Assembly (NCBI RefSeq): GCF_019100565.1
Contig: NZ_JAHRID010000002.1
Span: 372,001-436,000 of the forward strand
Length of the DNA stretch: 64,000 nt
Source: Arsukibacterium indicum
GTDB taxonomy: Bacteria; Pseudomonadota; Gammaproteobacteria; Enterobacterales; Alteromonadaceae
Direction: 5' to 3'
Shown here: positions 28,429 through 38,017 of the stretch, one piece after another
Layout of the letters: each line of letters starts with the position of its first letter
Position numbering within the stretch: the stretch's first letter is position 1
Made by a program: the position numbers and the translations under genes
Notes under the pieces: generated by a model
Database searches by the model: none
Told to the model about the DNA's origin: nothing
Seen by the model: the letters and a program-made list of their open reading frames with translations, nothing else

Positions 28429-30507
28429 ATGATGCATTCAAAATTTGTTCGAGCGGCTCGCGGGCCGATGTCATTAAGTGCAGTAGCCCTGGCAATGATG
28501 CTTGCCCTTACCGGTTGCGACGGTGACGATGGCGTAGCTGGCCAGCCCGGTGCAGACGGTGCACCAGGCCAGCCAGGTGCAGATGGGACGCCGGGTTTTG
28601 CTGCGGCTGATTTTCTGGTAGCAAATAACGGCAGTGAAAATAGCGGTACCGTTGACCTGATTAACCAGAATGCCGCAGCACTAAAACGTTTTACCGGCCT
28701 GAATAATCAGGGTGTCGTACTCGACCCGCTTGGTAATCTGGTTCAGGCAGGCGATAGCAGCAATGGCAGTCTGAAAACATTTTGCCAGATTGCAATGCGG
28801 CCTGACGGCGCGGCCTTTAACCCAATGCTTGACCGGGAGCTAACCGGAGCCACTACCGGCCTGGTAAACCCAAAAGGCATCGCATTTTCCCAGCAACGTG
28901 GCCTGGTGTTTATTGCTGATCAAACAGCCATGCAGGTTACCGTTTACGGGGCAGCCGCGGCTGGCGATGCTGCACCGCTGGCTACCACAACCACAGAGGC
29001 AATGCCCTGGGATCTGTTTTACGATGAAATCAATGACCGGTTATATGTTGCACTGACCAATGGTGTGCTGTCTGTGTACGATAACTACGTTAACGGTAAC
29101 TATGCCGCCATGCCAAGCCGCAGCATAACCCCAGTCGATGACAGCGGCATGCCATTATCGGTTAACTTGCACGGCATAGCTTATGACCGGGTATCTGACA
29201 AAATGGTGTTATCAGATGTTGGTAGTGCCAGCGATGCCACTGATGGCAGCCTGTTTGTATTAAATAATATCTCGGTTGCAGATGGTGAAGTCGTTCCGGC
29301 AAGGGTTATCAGCGGCCCGGCAACGCTGCTGGGTAACCCGGTTGATATTGTGCTGTCTGGCAGTGAGCTGCGGGTAGCAGAAAAAGCCAATGATGCCATT
29401 TTAGTGTATGCCAACATATTCGCGGGCCAGAGTGGCGACATTGCCCCGGATTTAGCTACCACAGCTATCAAACCGGAATCACTGGTGCAGCTTACATCAC
29501 CACGTCAGCACCCGGATATTTCAGATACCACTGTACCGTCGGTGTTGCTGGGAGTGGCTGTTTCCAGTAACCCCGCAGCAGCAGGCCCTACTACCGGCCA
29601 GATCAGTCGGGTTACTGCCGCCCTTACCAGTGAGCTCAGTCAGTACAATGCATTACAAACGATTGAAAGTGTTACTTTTGATATAGCCGGTGATAGTTAT
29701 ACTACCTTTGATAATGCTGAGGGAGGCGGCATTGTCATCTCTAACCGGGTTGCCAGTCAGCGCAGTGCTGAGCAGTATTCAACTGCGCAGGATCGCATTA
29801 TAAGCGGTAGTAACACTGGCTTAATATCGCCAAAAGGCCTGGACATCGACTCGGCCAGTGGTTTGATATTTGTTGCAGAAAATAATCCGGCGACACCCGG
29901 AGTTTTAATTTTCTCCAGCTGTACCAGTGGCAACGCCGCGCCCGTTCTTACGTTAAATACCGCACCTGCCCAGCCGTGGGATGTCGATTATGATCCGGCC
30001 AGCGACAAAGCCTTTGTTGCCCTGACTAATGGTACGGTCGCGGTATTTAATGAAGTAAGAAGCAAATGGCTGGCGGGCACCACTGATATCAGCGCTGCTG
30101 ACCGCATTATTACCCCGGCAACCGGCGGGGTTGCGCTGGCTGCACCGACTAATCTGCATGGTATTGATTATGACTTTGCCAGTGATGCACTAATCGTTTC
30201 TGATGTGGGCAGTGCGGCAGATGCCACTGACGGCAAAATTTATGTCCTGAATAATGCCAGCACCGCTAGTGGCTTAACCAACATTGCGTTAAATATCAGC
30301 GGTAATAATTCAGCCCTGGGTAATCCGGTAGATATTATGTATAGCGGTCAGCATCTGTACGTGGCGGAAAAGTCGAACAATCTGGTACTACGGTTTGATG
30401 ATATTCTCAACAGCGGCGGCGGCAATATAGCTGCAGATGCCAGTTTTGCTTTTACGGCACCAGAGTCTGTAGCCATAGTACCGCGGTACCTTAGCAACCG
30501 GCAGTAG
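28429..30507 (+). CDS. lipoprotein with collagen-like tract and internally duplicated propeller
   Basis: A 692-residue lipoprotein: signal with lipobox LALTGC (Cys30), then a short collagen-like tract of about eight Gly-X-Y triplets (GDDGVAGQPGADGAPGQPGA and on, residues 32-55). The remainder consists of two similar halves. Half one contains LYVALTNGVLSVYDN, SVNLHGIAYDRVSD and VLSDVGSASDATDGSLFVLN. Half two contains FVALTNGTVAVFNE, PTNLHGIDYDFASD and IVSDVGSAADATDGKIYVLN. Each half reads as a beta-propeller or half-propeller of NHL type. Surface attachment is likely; the function is unknown. It may work with the upstream propeller protein. Confidence 0.8.
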   Translation: MMHSKFVRAARGPMSLSAVALAMMLALTGCDGDDGVAGQPGADGAPGQPGADGTPGFAAADFLVANNGSENSGTVDLINQNAAALKRFTGLNNQGVVLDPLGNLVQAGDSSNGSLKTFCQIAMRPDGAAFNPMLDRELTGATTGLVNPKGIAFSQQRGLVFIADQTAMQVTVYGAAAAGDAAPLATTTTEAMPWDLFYDEINDRLYVALTNGVLSVYDNYVNGNYAAMPSRSITPVDDSGMPLSVNLHGIAYDRVSDKMVLSDVGSASDATDGSLFVLNNISVADGEVVPARVISGPATLLGNPVDIVLSGSELRVAEKANDAILVYANIFAGQSGDIAPDLATTAIKPESLVQLTSPRQHPDISDTTVPSVLLGVAVSSNPAAAGPTTGQISRVTAALTSELSQYNALQTIESVTFDIAGDSYTTFDNAEGGGIVISNRVASQRSAEQYSTAQDRIISGSNTGLISPKGLDIDSASGLIFVAENNPATPGVLIFSSCTSGNAAPVLTLNTAPAQPWDVDYDPASDKAFVALTNGTVAVFNEVRSKWLAGTTDISAADRIITPATGGVALAAPTNLHGIDYDFASDALIVSDVGSAADATDGKIYVLNNASTASGLTNIALNISGNNSALGNPVDIMYSGQHLYVAEKSNNLVLRFDDILNSGGGNIAADASFAFTAPESVAIVPRYLSNRQ

Positions 30508-30522
30508 GTTTACTGGCTTGCC

Positions 30523-31038
30523 TCAGGTTTTCGCTTTAACCGTCTGGCCACAACCAAAAGGTTGATGTTGCAGCGTCACACTGACTTGCTCACCCAGCTG
30601 CACTTTATACAGCAGGTTGTATTGTTGTTCAGACAGCGGCGCAACTTCAATGCCACTGAAAAGTTTAACCAGTTCAGGTACGGTGTTGCTGTGTCCTACT
30701 ACCAAAACGGGCCGGCTAAATGTCTGAATTTGCTTGTGCAGTTGCTCTGGCTGCCGCGGGTCATAACTGGTCACCGTCAGTTGCTTGCTGGCCGCGACGG
30801 GTTCAGCGGTTTGCCGGGTGCGCTGATAAGGCGTGGCAAACACGGCCTCAAGTTCAATATCGTTAAAATAACGGGCCAGGGCTGCTGCTCTGGCCTGGCC
30901 ACATTCAGATAGCACCGGATCTTTGCTACCGTCCTGCTTTTCAGCATGGCGTACCAGATAAATAGTATTGGCGCTGACCTGCAGCGCCAGCACACAGCTT
31001 ATCGCGCCACACCAGGGTAAAAATTTGGCTATTTTCAT
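30523..31038 (-). CDS. exported histidine phosphatase (SixA-like)
   Basis: A 171-residue histidine-phosphatase-superfamily protein. A signal-like N-terminus (residues 1-23, ending VSA) precedes the catalytic IYLVRHAEK (Arg30, His31). The second catalytic His116 lies in VLVVGHSNT, and an RTRQTAEP motif follows the first block. It is the size of SixA phosphohistidine phosphatases, but export to the periplasm would mean a different substrate, perhaps a phosphate ester. Confidence 0.83.
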   Translation of the reverse strand: MKIAKFLPWCGAISCVLALQVSANTIYLVRHAEKQDGSKDPVLSECGQARAAALARYFNDIELEAVFATPYQRTRQTAEPVAASKQLTVTSYDPRQPEQLHKQIQTFSRPVLVVGHSNTVPELVKLFSGIEVAPLSEQQYNLLYKVQLGEQVSVTLQHQPFGCGQTVKAKT

Positions 31039-31117
31039 TATTATGCTTCCTTTACAGCACTTAGTGGGATGCCGTTACAAGTGGGCCAGCCTGCCGATAC
31101 TAACGTTAATATTTGAG

Positions 31118-31894
31118 TCACTGGCCGCTTAACGGTAAAAACCCTGCTGGCAGTATAGCCAGTAAAACAATGGCAACCAGTAAGGTAAGGCCAAAACTCA
31201 GTAGCGAGCCCAGCAGAATATATTCTGTTAGTGCCCGGTCGTGCGAGTCACGTAAATCGTTATAACGCAGTACTGATTTTGCCGCCACTACCAGCCCGAC
31301 GCCCGAGTACTGGCCTGCAAGGATTAAAGTCAGGATCACTAAACGCTCGGCAATACCAATTAAATGCCCTGCCGCCGGTGAGCCCTGCTTTTCGCTGCTG
31401 GCTGGTGCCGATATGTTTGTCAGCACCATTCCTATCAAAACCGATGCCGGCTTAATCAGTAGCAAATAGCCCAGCAACATCAGCAGATACTCTGTTTTCA
31501 GCAGTGTTAAACCCCAGTCAGCGAGGGCCTGGTAACCGACATCTGCCAGCAGCAGCCATACCAGCAGAATAACCAGCAAATGCAACAGCTGGTCCAGCAC
31601 AAAATAACGCAGGCCGGTAAAATATGACTTGCCGATATCGATCAGCAGGTGGCTGGCCGCAATCAGCAACGCTACACCAATAGTGCTGCTAAAGCCGACG
31701 GCCGGCCAGCTGAGGTTATACCACAACACCAGCAATAGCAGGTTCAGGCCAAAATGGATTAAAGTGTGATAATACAGCTGGGCACAGCGCCAGTGCCGCG
31801 CCGCCCGGGCCAGTACCCAGGCGGTGGGCTGCAAAAAGAAATCGGCCACAATATGTACCAACACTAACCCCAGCAGTAAGCTGCTGTCAGTCAT
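31118..31894 (-). CDS. DUF3307 integral membrane protein
   Basis: A 258-residue protein with about seven hydrophobic helices. The first block VLVHIVADFFLQPTAWVLAR, followed by YYHTLIHFGLNLLLL, matches DUF3307, a membrane family with conserved H..AD..LQ and H residues. Its ATG overlaps the stop of the SatD-like gene by four bases (ATGA type), so the two are translationally coupled. SatD-like/DUF3307 pairs recur in many bacteria; the function is unknown. Confidence 0.82.
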   Translation of the reverse strand: MTDSSLLLGLVLVHIVADFFLQPTAWVLARAARHWRCAQLYYHTLIHFGLNLLLLVLWYNLSWPAVGFSSTIGVALLIAASHLLIDIGKSYFTGLRYFVLDQLLHLLVILLVWLLLADVGYQALADWGLTLLKTEYLLMLLGYLLLIKPASVLIGMVLTNISAPASSEKQGSPAAGHLIGIAERLVILTLILAGQYSGVGLVVAAKSVLRYNDLRDSHDRALTEYILLGSLLSFGLTLLVAIVLLAILPAGFLPLSGQ

Positions 31895-32526
31895 TGCAAA
31901 CTCCTTGTAATATGGCTGTCGCAGTAATGAATAAACGCCTGCAGCAGTTGATAGTCAGCGTGATTATTATTGAGCAATTTAGTGACATTCTCCCGGGAAG
32001 TTCCCAGTTTGCCGGCGATACTTTCGTGAGAACTGCCTGGCGTCAGAAAATACAGGAGCAGAGCCTCGGCCTGACGGGCAGTCAGTTTAGCAAGCATGTT
32101 GTCAGCCAGTTGCAGCGGCACGGCCAGTATCTGCTGCAACTGGGGTTGCTGGCTATGAATAGTTAAACGCTGGCCAGCAGGTAGTTTATCCAGACCATTG
32201 CCCGACAACGTAAAAGCCGGGCCGCTGGCGCTTTTCACATCATCCCGCAAATTAGTCACTTCACCCAGACCAATGCTGATTTTGCAATCACGGCCCAGGC
32301 TTAACAGGGTTAGCCGGATATAAATAGCCAGTTTTACCGCTGCAGCAGGCTGCGCTAACAGAATCTGAAACGCATCGCCGCGGTAAAAGTTATAGCTGCA
32401 ACCCAGCGATTCTGCCTGTGAAACCAATAGCTGCTCTAACTGGTACAGCACACTATCGTACTGGCCACCGGCAATACTGCGTGATTTAACAAAGTCGCCG
32501 GTTAATACGGCATAGTTAGCTGGCAT
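31891..32526 (-). CDS. SatD-like protein with C-terminal helix-turn-helix
   Basis: A 211-residue soluble protein. The N-terminal domain carries YAVLTGDFVKSRSI (Asp11) and YNFYRGDAFQILL (Asp51), the two signature blocks I associate with SatD. These resemble the paired metal aspartates of a palm/nucleotide-cyclase fold, which is an inference. The C-terminal part (SHESIAGKLGTSRENVTKLLNN) is a helix-turn-helix. It is co-expressed with the DUF3307 membrane protein. The upstream region carries four GGTTACAT sites over its promoter, suggesting autoregulation. Confidence 0.75.
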   Translation of the reverse strand: MPANYAVLTGDFVKSRSIAGGQYDSVLYQLEQLLVSQAESLGCSYNFYRGDAFQILLAQPAAAVKLAIYIRLTLLSLGRDCKISIGLGEVTNLRDDVKSASGPAFTLSGNGLDKLPAGQRLTIHSQQPQLQQILAVPLQLADNMLAKLTARQAEALLLYFLTPGSSHESIAGKLGTSRENVTKLLNNNHADYQLLQAFIHYCDSHITRSLQ

Positions 32527-32556
32527 AACAATCTCAGGCAGCGGGTCAGGCCTTTA

Positions 32557-32584
32557 ATAGTAACTTAATTCGGTTACATGTCAA
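32557..32584 (-). promoter_or_regulatory. sigma-70 promoter of the satD-DUF3307 operon
   Basis: Reading the minus strand, a perfect -35 TTGACA (32579-32584), a 16-base spacer and a -10 TACTAT (32557-32562). Transcription would start about 24 bases before the satD-like ATG. Confidence 0.55.
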
Positions 32585-32637
32585 ATATGTAACCGCTAAT
32601 GGTTACATAATATAAAAGTAACTAAATAAGGTTACAT
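32572..32637. promoter_or_regulatory. multi-copy operator GGTTACAT
   Basis: Four exact copies of GGTTACAT within 66 bases: direct at 32572-32579, 32601-32608 and 32630-32637, inverted at 32587-32594. Further GTAAC half-sites lie between. The cluster overlaps the -35 element and extends upstream of it, as expected for a repressor or co-operative regulator. The HTH in the first gene product is the natural candidate ligand. Confidence 0.65.
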
Positions 32638-32679
32638 TTATAAGATGAGTTCGTGGCGTGTCTGCCGTTAACAGTAGTC

Positions 32680-34068
32680 TTAATGCTCAACTGCAATTCT
32701 GCCCGTTGTAACCGCCTGTGGCCAGATATGCGGCTGTGGCGCCAGCACAAATAAGTCACCATTCTGGCCTACCAGCTGCTGCGGGATGCCCGCTGCACGA
32801 GCTACCTGCGCATTTGCCTGAATATGCGCTGCTTCGCCATGCACCGGGACAGCAATAGCCGGTTGCACATAGCGATACATGATGTCGAGCTCACCCTGGT
32901 TCGGGTGGCCTGACACATGAATAAGCTCACTGCTATCGGCGCTTTGCACAGTACGTACTTTCAGGGCGTTCAGCTGCGCTATTAAACGGCTAACCAGCAT
33001 TTCGTTGCCTGGGATCAGAATAGCGCTGAACAATACCAGGTCATTTTCTTCCAGCATTAAATGCGGGTGGCGCTGCTGGGCCAGCCGGTTAAGGGCTGCT
33101 CTGGGTTCACCCTGGCTGCCGGTCGCAACCACCAGCACTTCGTTAGCAGGTAAATACCCCACATGTGACGGCTCAATCAGCGGAATATCTTCCGGCCAGT
33201 AACCACAAGCCCTGGCCGCACCTACCATATTTTCCATCGCCCGGCCAAACAACGCTAAATAACGACCGGTACGCCGGGCAATCTGGCCAAGGCTAATCAA
33301 ACGGCCAATATTACTGCTGAAACCACTAACTACCACCCGCTGTTTTTCATGGCGGATCAGCTGATATAGCCCCTGATAACAGGCGGTTTCAGACTCAGAA
33401 AAACCCGGCTTCAGTGCATTGGTGGAATCACAAACCATCGCGGTAATATTCTGGGCTGCCAGTCGTTTAAATACCTGCGGTTTAAAAGGCCGGCCAGTCA
33501 TTGGCGCTTTATCTATTTTCCAGTCGGCGGTGTGGAATACTTTACCGGCCACAGTGCTGATAACCAGTGCCTGCGGCTCAGGAATAGAATGAGTGATGCT
33601 CAGCCAGTTTATTGAAAATGGACCAATGGTACAGGTACCGCCAAGCGGGATCTCAACAATGGGCATATCCTGCGATAAACCACTGCGGGCAATTTTGCGG
33701 CGTAAAATCTCTGCCGCAAAAGGCGAGCAATACACCGGGCAACCAAAGCGCGGCCATAAAAACGGTAAGGCGCCAATATGATCCTCATGAGCATGAGTGA
33801 TAATAATACCTGTCAGCAATTCTTTGCGTTTAGCGATAAATGCCGGATCGGCCGCCTGCACTTCTGCGGTAATGGGGCTGGATATGGGTTGCAGCGGATT
33901 ATAAAACGTCACCCCGCAATCAACCATTAACCAGCGGCTGTCATGACCGTACAGATTAAGGTTCATGCCAATTTCGCCACAGCCGCCTAACGGCAAAAAC
34001 CATAAATCATGGGGGCCAGGCAGCATATCTGCAGGTAAGCGGGCAATCAAAACAGCATCCTTGAACAT
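32680..34068 (-). CDS. ribonuclease J-like metallo-beta-lactamase-fold hydrolase
   Basis: A 462-residue protein with the MBL-fold motif ITHAHEDHIGALPF (HxHxDH), further histidines (SITHSIPEP, FHTADWKID) and the beta-CASP region (MVCDSTNALKPGFSESE; later HVSGHPNQGEL and VPVHGEAAHI). The order matches RNase J/beta-CASP RNases. Members act as 5'-3' exo- and endoribonucleases; in gammaproteobacteria RNase J is not the main RNA decay enzyme. ATG 34068 is chosen over an upstream in-frame TTG. It stands alone upstream of the satD pair. Confidence 0.85.
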   Translation of the reverse strand: MFKDAVLIARLPADMLPGPHDLWFLPLGGCGEIGMNLNLYGHDSRWLMVDCGVTFYNPLQPISSPITAEVQAADPAFIAKRKELLTGIIITHAHEDHIGALPFLWPRFGCPVYCSPFAAEILRRKIARSGLSQDMPIVEIPLGGTCTIGPFSINWLSITHSIPEPQALVISTVAGKVFHTADWKIDKAPMTGRPFKPQVFKRLAAQNITAMVCDSTNALKPGFSESETACYQGLYQLIRHEKQRVVVSGFSSNIGRLISLGQIARRTGRYLALFGRAMENMVGAARACGYWPEDIPLIEPSHVGYLPANEVLVVATGSQGEPRAALNRLAQQRHPHLMLEENDLVLFSAILIPGNEMLVSRLIAQLNALKVRTVQSADSSELIHVSGHPNQGELDIMYRYVQPAIAVPVHGEAAHIQANAQVARAAGIPQQLVGQNGDLFVLAPQPHIWPQAVTTGRIAVEH

Positions 34069-34360
34069 TAAAAGATAGCTATTGTACGCAGCCTGCAGCA
34101 AATTAGTACATTACCTTGCTGCCAACCGCCTTAAATCGATAATATAGATTAAGGTTATCGCTTTATTTCACATTAAGTAATCATAAACTTACTATACTAT
34201 TTTCAGCGCTACTTTCTGGCACCAACGATTTTGATGTCTGGCCGGGAATGACCTGTTGTTAACCACACAAATCTGCAGCAACAAGATAAACAACAGCGTT
34301 CATCAGTAGCACTACCTGCTTGCGTATAACAACGATGAGTTAACGAAAAGGACGGGAATA

Positions 34361-36622
34361 ATGAAGAAGAATCTAAACAAATCCATACTGGCCGGCATGA
34401 TGAGTATGCTGCTGACATCCGGTGCAGTTTTCGCCAATGACCCGCAAAAGCCTGAAATGGTGAAGCCCAAGGGCGCGGTTGCTACCGGCGCCATCAAAGG
34501 AGTAGCTGTCAGGGATAATCAATTCTGGTGGCCGGATCAACTGGACTTATCAGCCCTGCGTGATCATGACGCACGTTCTAACCCTTATGGCGCTGACTTT
34601 AGTTACGCTGATGCTTTTAACAAACTGGATCTGGCCAGGGTGAAGCAGGACATTAATGCCCTGCTAACCGAGTCGCAAGACTGGTGGCCAGCCGACTTTG
34701 GTAATTATGGCCCCTTCTTTATCCGAATGACCTGGCACAGCGCCGGCACCTACCGCACCCTGGATGGCCGTGGCGGCGCCGGCGGCGGTCAGCAACGCTT
34801 TGAGCCGTTGAACAGCTGGCCTGATAACGGCAATTTAGATAAAGCCCGGCGTTTGTTGTGGCCGGTTAAACAAAAATACGGTGAAGCACTGTCATGGTCA
34901 GATTTAATGGTGCTGGCAGGTAATGTCGCATTGGAAAATATGGGCTTTAAAACCTATGGCTTTGCCGGCGGCCGCGCAGATGACTGGGAACCGGATATGG
35001 TGTACTGGGGGCCGGAAGTTGAAATGCTGGCCAGTGACCGCGAAGATGCCGATGGCAAACTGCAGCGGCCGTTAGGTGCCACCCATATGGGCCTGATTTA
35101 CGTAAACCCTGAAGGCCCCAAAGGTTTGCCTGATCCACTGGGGTCTGCCAAAAATATCCGGGTAGCCTTTGAACGGATGGCGATGAACGACGAAGAAACC
35201 CTGGCATTGATCGCAGGTGGCCATACCTTTGGTAAAATGCACGGTGCACACAAACCAGCAGATTGTGTTGGCGCAGAACCCGCTGCAGCCGGTATTGAAG
35301 AGCAAGGCTTTGGCTGGAAAAACAAATGTGGCAAAGGTCACTCTGAAGACACGGTAACCAGTGGTCTGGAAGGCGCCTGGACTCAGGCCCCTACCCGCTG
35401 GACCTCACTGTATTTAAGTAATTTGCTTAATTTCGAGTGGAAACAAACCCGCAGCCCGGCTGGTGCTATTCAGTGGATCCCGACCGATGAATCCCTGCAT
35501 AAAGCAGTACCTGATGCGCATGTTAAAGGCAAGTTTAACCCGCCGGTAATGACTACAGCAGATCTGGCGCTGAAATTTGACCCGGAGTATCGCAAAATTG
35601 CAGAGCGTTTTCTGGCAAATCCGGAAGAATACCGCTTAGCCTTTGCCAAAGCCTGGTACAAACTTACCCACCGCGACATGGGCCCGCCACGTAACTTCTT
35701 AGGCCCCGAAGTACCGGCTGAGGTATTGGTATGGCAAGATCCTATTGATCAGACAACTCAGTCCACCATTAACGAGCGGGATGTTAAAGCCCTTAAAGCC
35801 AAAATTCTGGACAGCGGTTTAACGGTGCCCGAACTGGTGCGCGTGGCCTGGGCATCTGCTGCCAGCTACCGTGATACAGATATGCGTGGCGGTGCCAATG
35901 GTGCCCGCATAGCCTTAGCACCGCAGAAAGACTGGGCAGTGAATAACCCGGCTGAAACCGCTAAGGTACTGAACGCATTAAAAGGCATTCAGACCGACTT
36001 TAACAAAAGCAGAAGAAAAGTATCGCTGGCTGACTTAATCGTGCTGGGCGGTGCTACTGCAATTGAAAAAGCAGCCAAAGACGCCGGTTACACCATTACC
36101 GTTCCCTTTAAACCAGGCCGTGGTGATGCCACTCAGGAAATGACTGACGTTAATGCCTTTAACCTGCTGGAGCTGACAGCTGATGGCTTCAGAAATTACT
36201 TTGATGCCGATGCCAGCTATAAATCACCAACAGAGATGCTGGTTGATAAAGCAGACCAGCTGGATTTGAGTGTACCGGAAATGACCGTATTAGTTGGTGG
36301 CCTGCGTTCGCTTAACGCCAACTATCAGGGCGCTAAACATGGTGTATTTACCGATAAGCCCGGTACCTTAAACAATGATTTCTTCGTTAACCTGCTGGAT
36401 ATGTCTACCGTCTGGCAAAAAGCTGACACTGAAGGCGTTTATCAGGGCTTAGACCGTAAAACCGGCCAGCAAAAATGGACAGCCACCTCGGTTGATCTGA
36501 TTTTCGGTTCAAACTCTGAACTGCGGGCAATTGCTGAAGTTTATGCTTTCGACACTTCAAAACAGAAGTTTGTTGATGACTTTGTCAAAGCCTGGACTAA
36601 GGTGATGAACCTGGACCGCTAA
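34361..36622 (+). CDS. katG: catalase-peroxidase KatG, exported form
   Basis: A 753-residue bifunctional haem enzyme that breaks down hydrogen peroxide. The distal site is Arg122, Trp125, His126 ([14 protein letters not shown]). The Trp-Tyr-Met adduct is completed by Tyr247 (LIYVNPEGP) and Met273 (ERMAMND), and the proximal haem ligand is His288 ([11 protein letters not shown]). The C-terminal half is the usual inactive duplicate domain. Unlike cytoplasmic KatG it starts with a signal peptide ([27 protein letters not shown]), so I infer a periplasmic form. A terminator follows. Control by peroxide is likely, but I could not read a convincing OxyR site upstream. Confidence 0.95.
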   Translation: MKKNLNKSILAGMMSMLLTSGAVFANDPQKPEMVKPKGAVATGAIKGVAVRDNQFWWPDQLDLSALRDHDARSNPYGADFSYADAFNKLDLARVKQDINALLTESQDWWPADFGNYGPFFIRMTWHSAGTYRTLDGRGGAGGGQQRFEPLNSWPDNGNLDKARRLLWPVKQKYGEALSWSDLMVLAGNVALENMGFKTYGFAGGRADDWEPDMVYWGPEVEMLASDREDADGKLQRPLGATHMGLIYVNPEGPKGLPDPLGSAKNIRVAFERMAMNDEETLALIAGGHTFGKMHGAHKPADCVGAEPAAAGIEEQGFGWKNKCGKGHSEDTVTSGLEGAWTQAPTRWTSLYLSNLLNFEWKQTRSPAGAIQWIPTDESLHKAVPDAHVKGKFNPPVMTTADLALKFDPEYRKIAERFLANPEEYRLAFAKAWYKLTHRDMGPPRNFLGPEVPAEVLVWQDPIDQTTQSTINERDVKALKAKILDSGLTVPELVRVAWASAASYRDTDMRGGANGARIALAPQKDWAVNNPAETAKVLNALKGIQTDFNKSRRKVSLADLIVLGGATAIEKAAKDAGYTITVPFKPGRGDATQEMTDVNAFNLLELTADGFRNYFDADASYKSPTEMLVDKADQLDLSVPEMTVLVGGLRSLNANYQGAKHGVFTDKPGTLNNDFFVNLLDMSTVWQKADTEGVYQGLDRKTGQQKWTATSVDLIFGSNSELRAIAEVYAFDTSKQKFVDDFVKAWTKVMNLDR

Positions 36623-36648
36623 GCTGTAAAGTTAATCGTAACCAAACA

Positions 36649-36675
36649 AAAAGGGCCTGCGGGCCCTTTTATTAT
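36649..36675. terminator. bidirectional Rho-independent terminator
   Basis: Inverted repeat AAAAGGGCC (36649-36657) with its exact complement at 36662-36670 and loop TGCG, flanked by A- and T-rich tracts. It sits between the convergent katG and DEAD-box helicase genes. Confidence 0.85.
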
Positions 36676-36698
36676 TTGAATTTTATTGCATAAGAATA

Positions 36699-37973
36699 TT
36701 ACTTAGCACGGCCCGGCTTCGTTGCAGACTTAGGCTTTGCTTTCGCGGGGCTTACCGGGTCTATCATAGTTGCCGTGGCTTTATTAGAGCGGCCGGTTAA
36801 CACTTTGCGCGAAATACTTTTCAGTAATGAGCCACGGTTACTGACTTCAAAACCCGGTTTGTTGATTCGGGTAATACTACTGCCAATCAGCTTTTGAATG
36901 CGCTCCAGCGTTTGTTCTTCCTCGCGGCTGACAAAGGAAATGGCCGTACCCGAGGCGCCGGCCCGGCCGGTGCGGCCAATCCGGTGCACGTAATCTTCCG
37001 GCAAATACGGCAGGTTAAAATTCACTACATAATCCAGGCCCTGAATATCCAGGCCGCGGGCGGCGACTTCAGTGGCAATTAATACCTGCAGCTTTGCCGA
37101 TTTAAAATCAGCAATAGCACGGCGCCTCGCGCCCTGGCTTTTATCGGCGTGGCAAACCGCGGCATTCACTTTGCGCTTTTGCAGCTCTGCTAACAGGCGG
37201 TCGGCCTGCTCTTTGGTGCTGGTAAATACCAGTACCTGAAACCAGTTGTGCTCGGCCAGCAGCTGCTCAAACAATTCAATTTTGCGGTTTTCTTCTACCG
37301 GATACACCACATGGTTTACGGTATCAGCCGTGCTGTTAGTTTTCGCCACCCGGATTTGCTGATGATTACGCAAAATTTTATGCGATAACTCATTTACCGC
37401 CGGCGAGGTAGTTGCTGAGAATAACAAGGTCTGGCGCTTAGTGGCGGTTTGTTGCAACAGGTTGAATACATCGGTGCTAAAGCCCATATCTAACATGCGG
37501 TCGGCTTCATCCAGCACCACAAATTCCACGTCACTCAGAATCACGTTACCAAGGGCAATATGTTCCAGCAACCGGCCCGGGGTACTGATCACAATATCCA
37601 CGCCGGCAGCTAATTTACTGGTCTGGCCGCCCATTTTTACGCCACCGTACAAAGCAGTAACCGTTAGCGGTAAAAACTGCGCATAGCCCGTTATCGCTGC
37701 GCCAATTTGCTCAGCCAGTTCGCGGGTAGGCGTTAAAATCAAAGCACGTGGCCGTTTTTCCATGGTGGCTTTAGGGGTATCCAGCATTCTTTGTAATACC
37801 GGAATAGCAAAGGCAGCGGTTTTACCGGTACCGGTTTGGGCCGTAACCTGTAAGTCTTTGCCACGGCGCGCCGGCACAATGGCCTGCTGCTGCACCGGGG
37901 TCATCTCGCTGTAGCCATATTCTGCCAGGCCGCGTTGTAAATCAGGAGCTAAATCTAACGATGAAAAGTGCAT
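36699..37973 (-). CDS. rhlE: DEAD-box RNA helicase, RhlE-like
   Basis: A 424-residue ATP-dependent RNA helicase. Q motif TPVQQQAI, motif I AQTGTGKTAAF, Ia PTRELAEQ, II VLDEADRMLDMGF, III FSATTSP, IV VLVFTSTKEQADR, V ATEVAARGLDIQGLD and VI HRIGRTGRAGA are all present in order. The C-terminal tail is lysine-rich and short (AKAKPKSATKPGRAK). RhlE-type helicases remodel rRNA and mRNA structure. RhlE is the best fit by length and style; SrmB and RhlB are less likely. Confidence 0.88.
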   Translation of the reverse strand: MHFSSLDLAPDLQRGLAEYGYSEMTPVQQQAIVPARRGKDLQVTAQTGTGKTAAFAIPVLQRMLDTPKATMEKRPRALILTPTRELAEQIGAAITGYAQFLPLTVTALYGGVKMGGQTSKLAAGVDIVISTPGRLLEHIALGNVILSDVEFVVLDEADRMLDMGFSTDVFNLLQQTATKRQTLLFSATTSPAVNELSHKILRNHQQIRVAKTNSTADTVNHVVYPVEENRKIELFEQLLAEHNWFQVLVFTSTKEQADRLLAELQKRKVNAAVCHADKSQGARRRAIADFKSAKLQVLIATEVAARGLDIQGLDYVVNFNLPYLPEDYVHRIGRTGRAGASGTAISFVSREEEQTLERIQKLIGSSITRINKPGFEVSNRGSLLKSISRKVLTGRSNKATATMIDPVSPAKAKPKSATKPGRAK

Positions 37974-38017
37974 CAGGTGTCCTCTGTAGCCACGCTACAG
38001 TTAATAGTATCAGTGAA

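Noticed and set aside
34130..34200. OxyR or other peroxide-responsive site upstream of katG
   Set aside because: A GATAA...TTATC dyad is present near 34138-34159, but it does not fit the OxyR spacing well enough to call.
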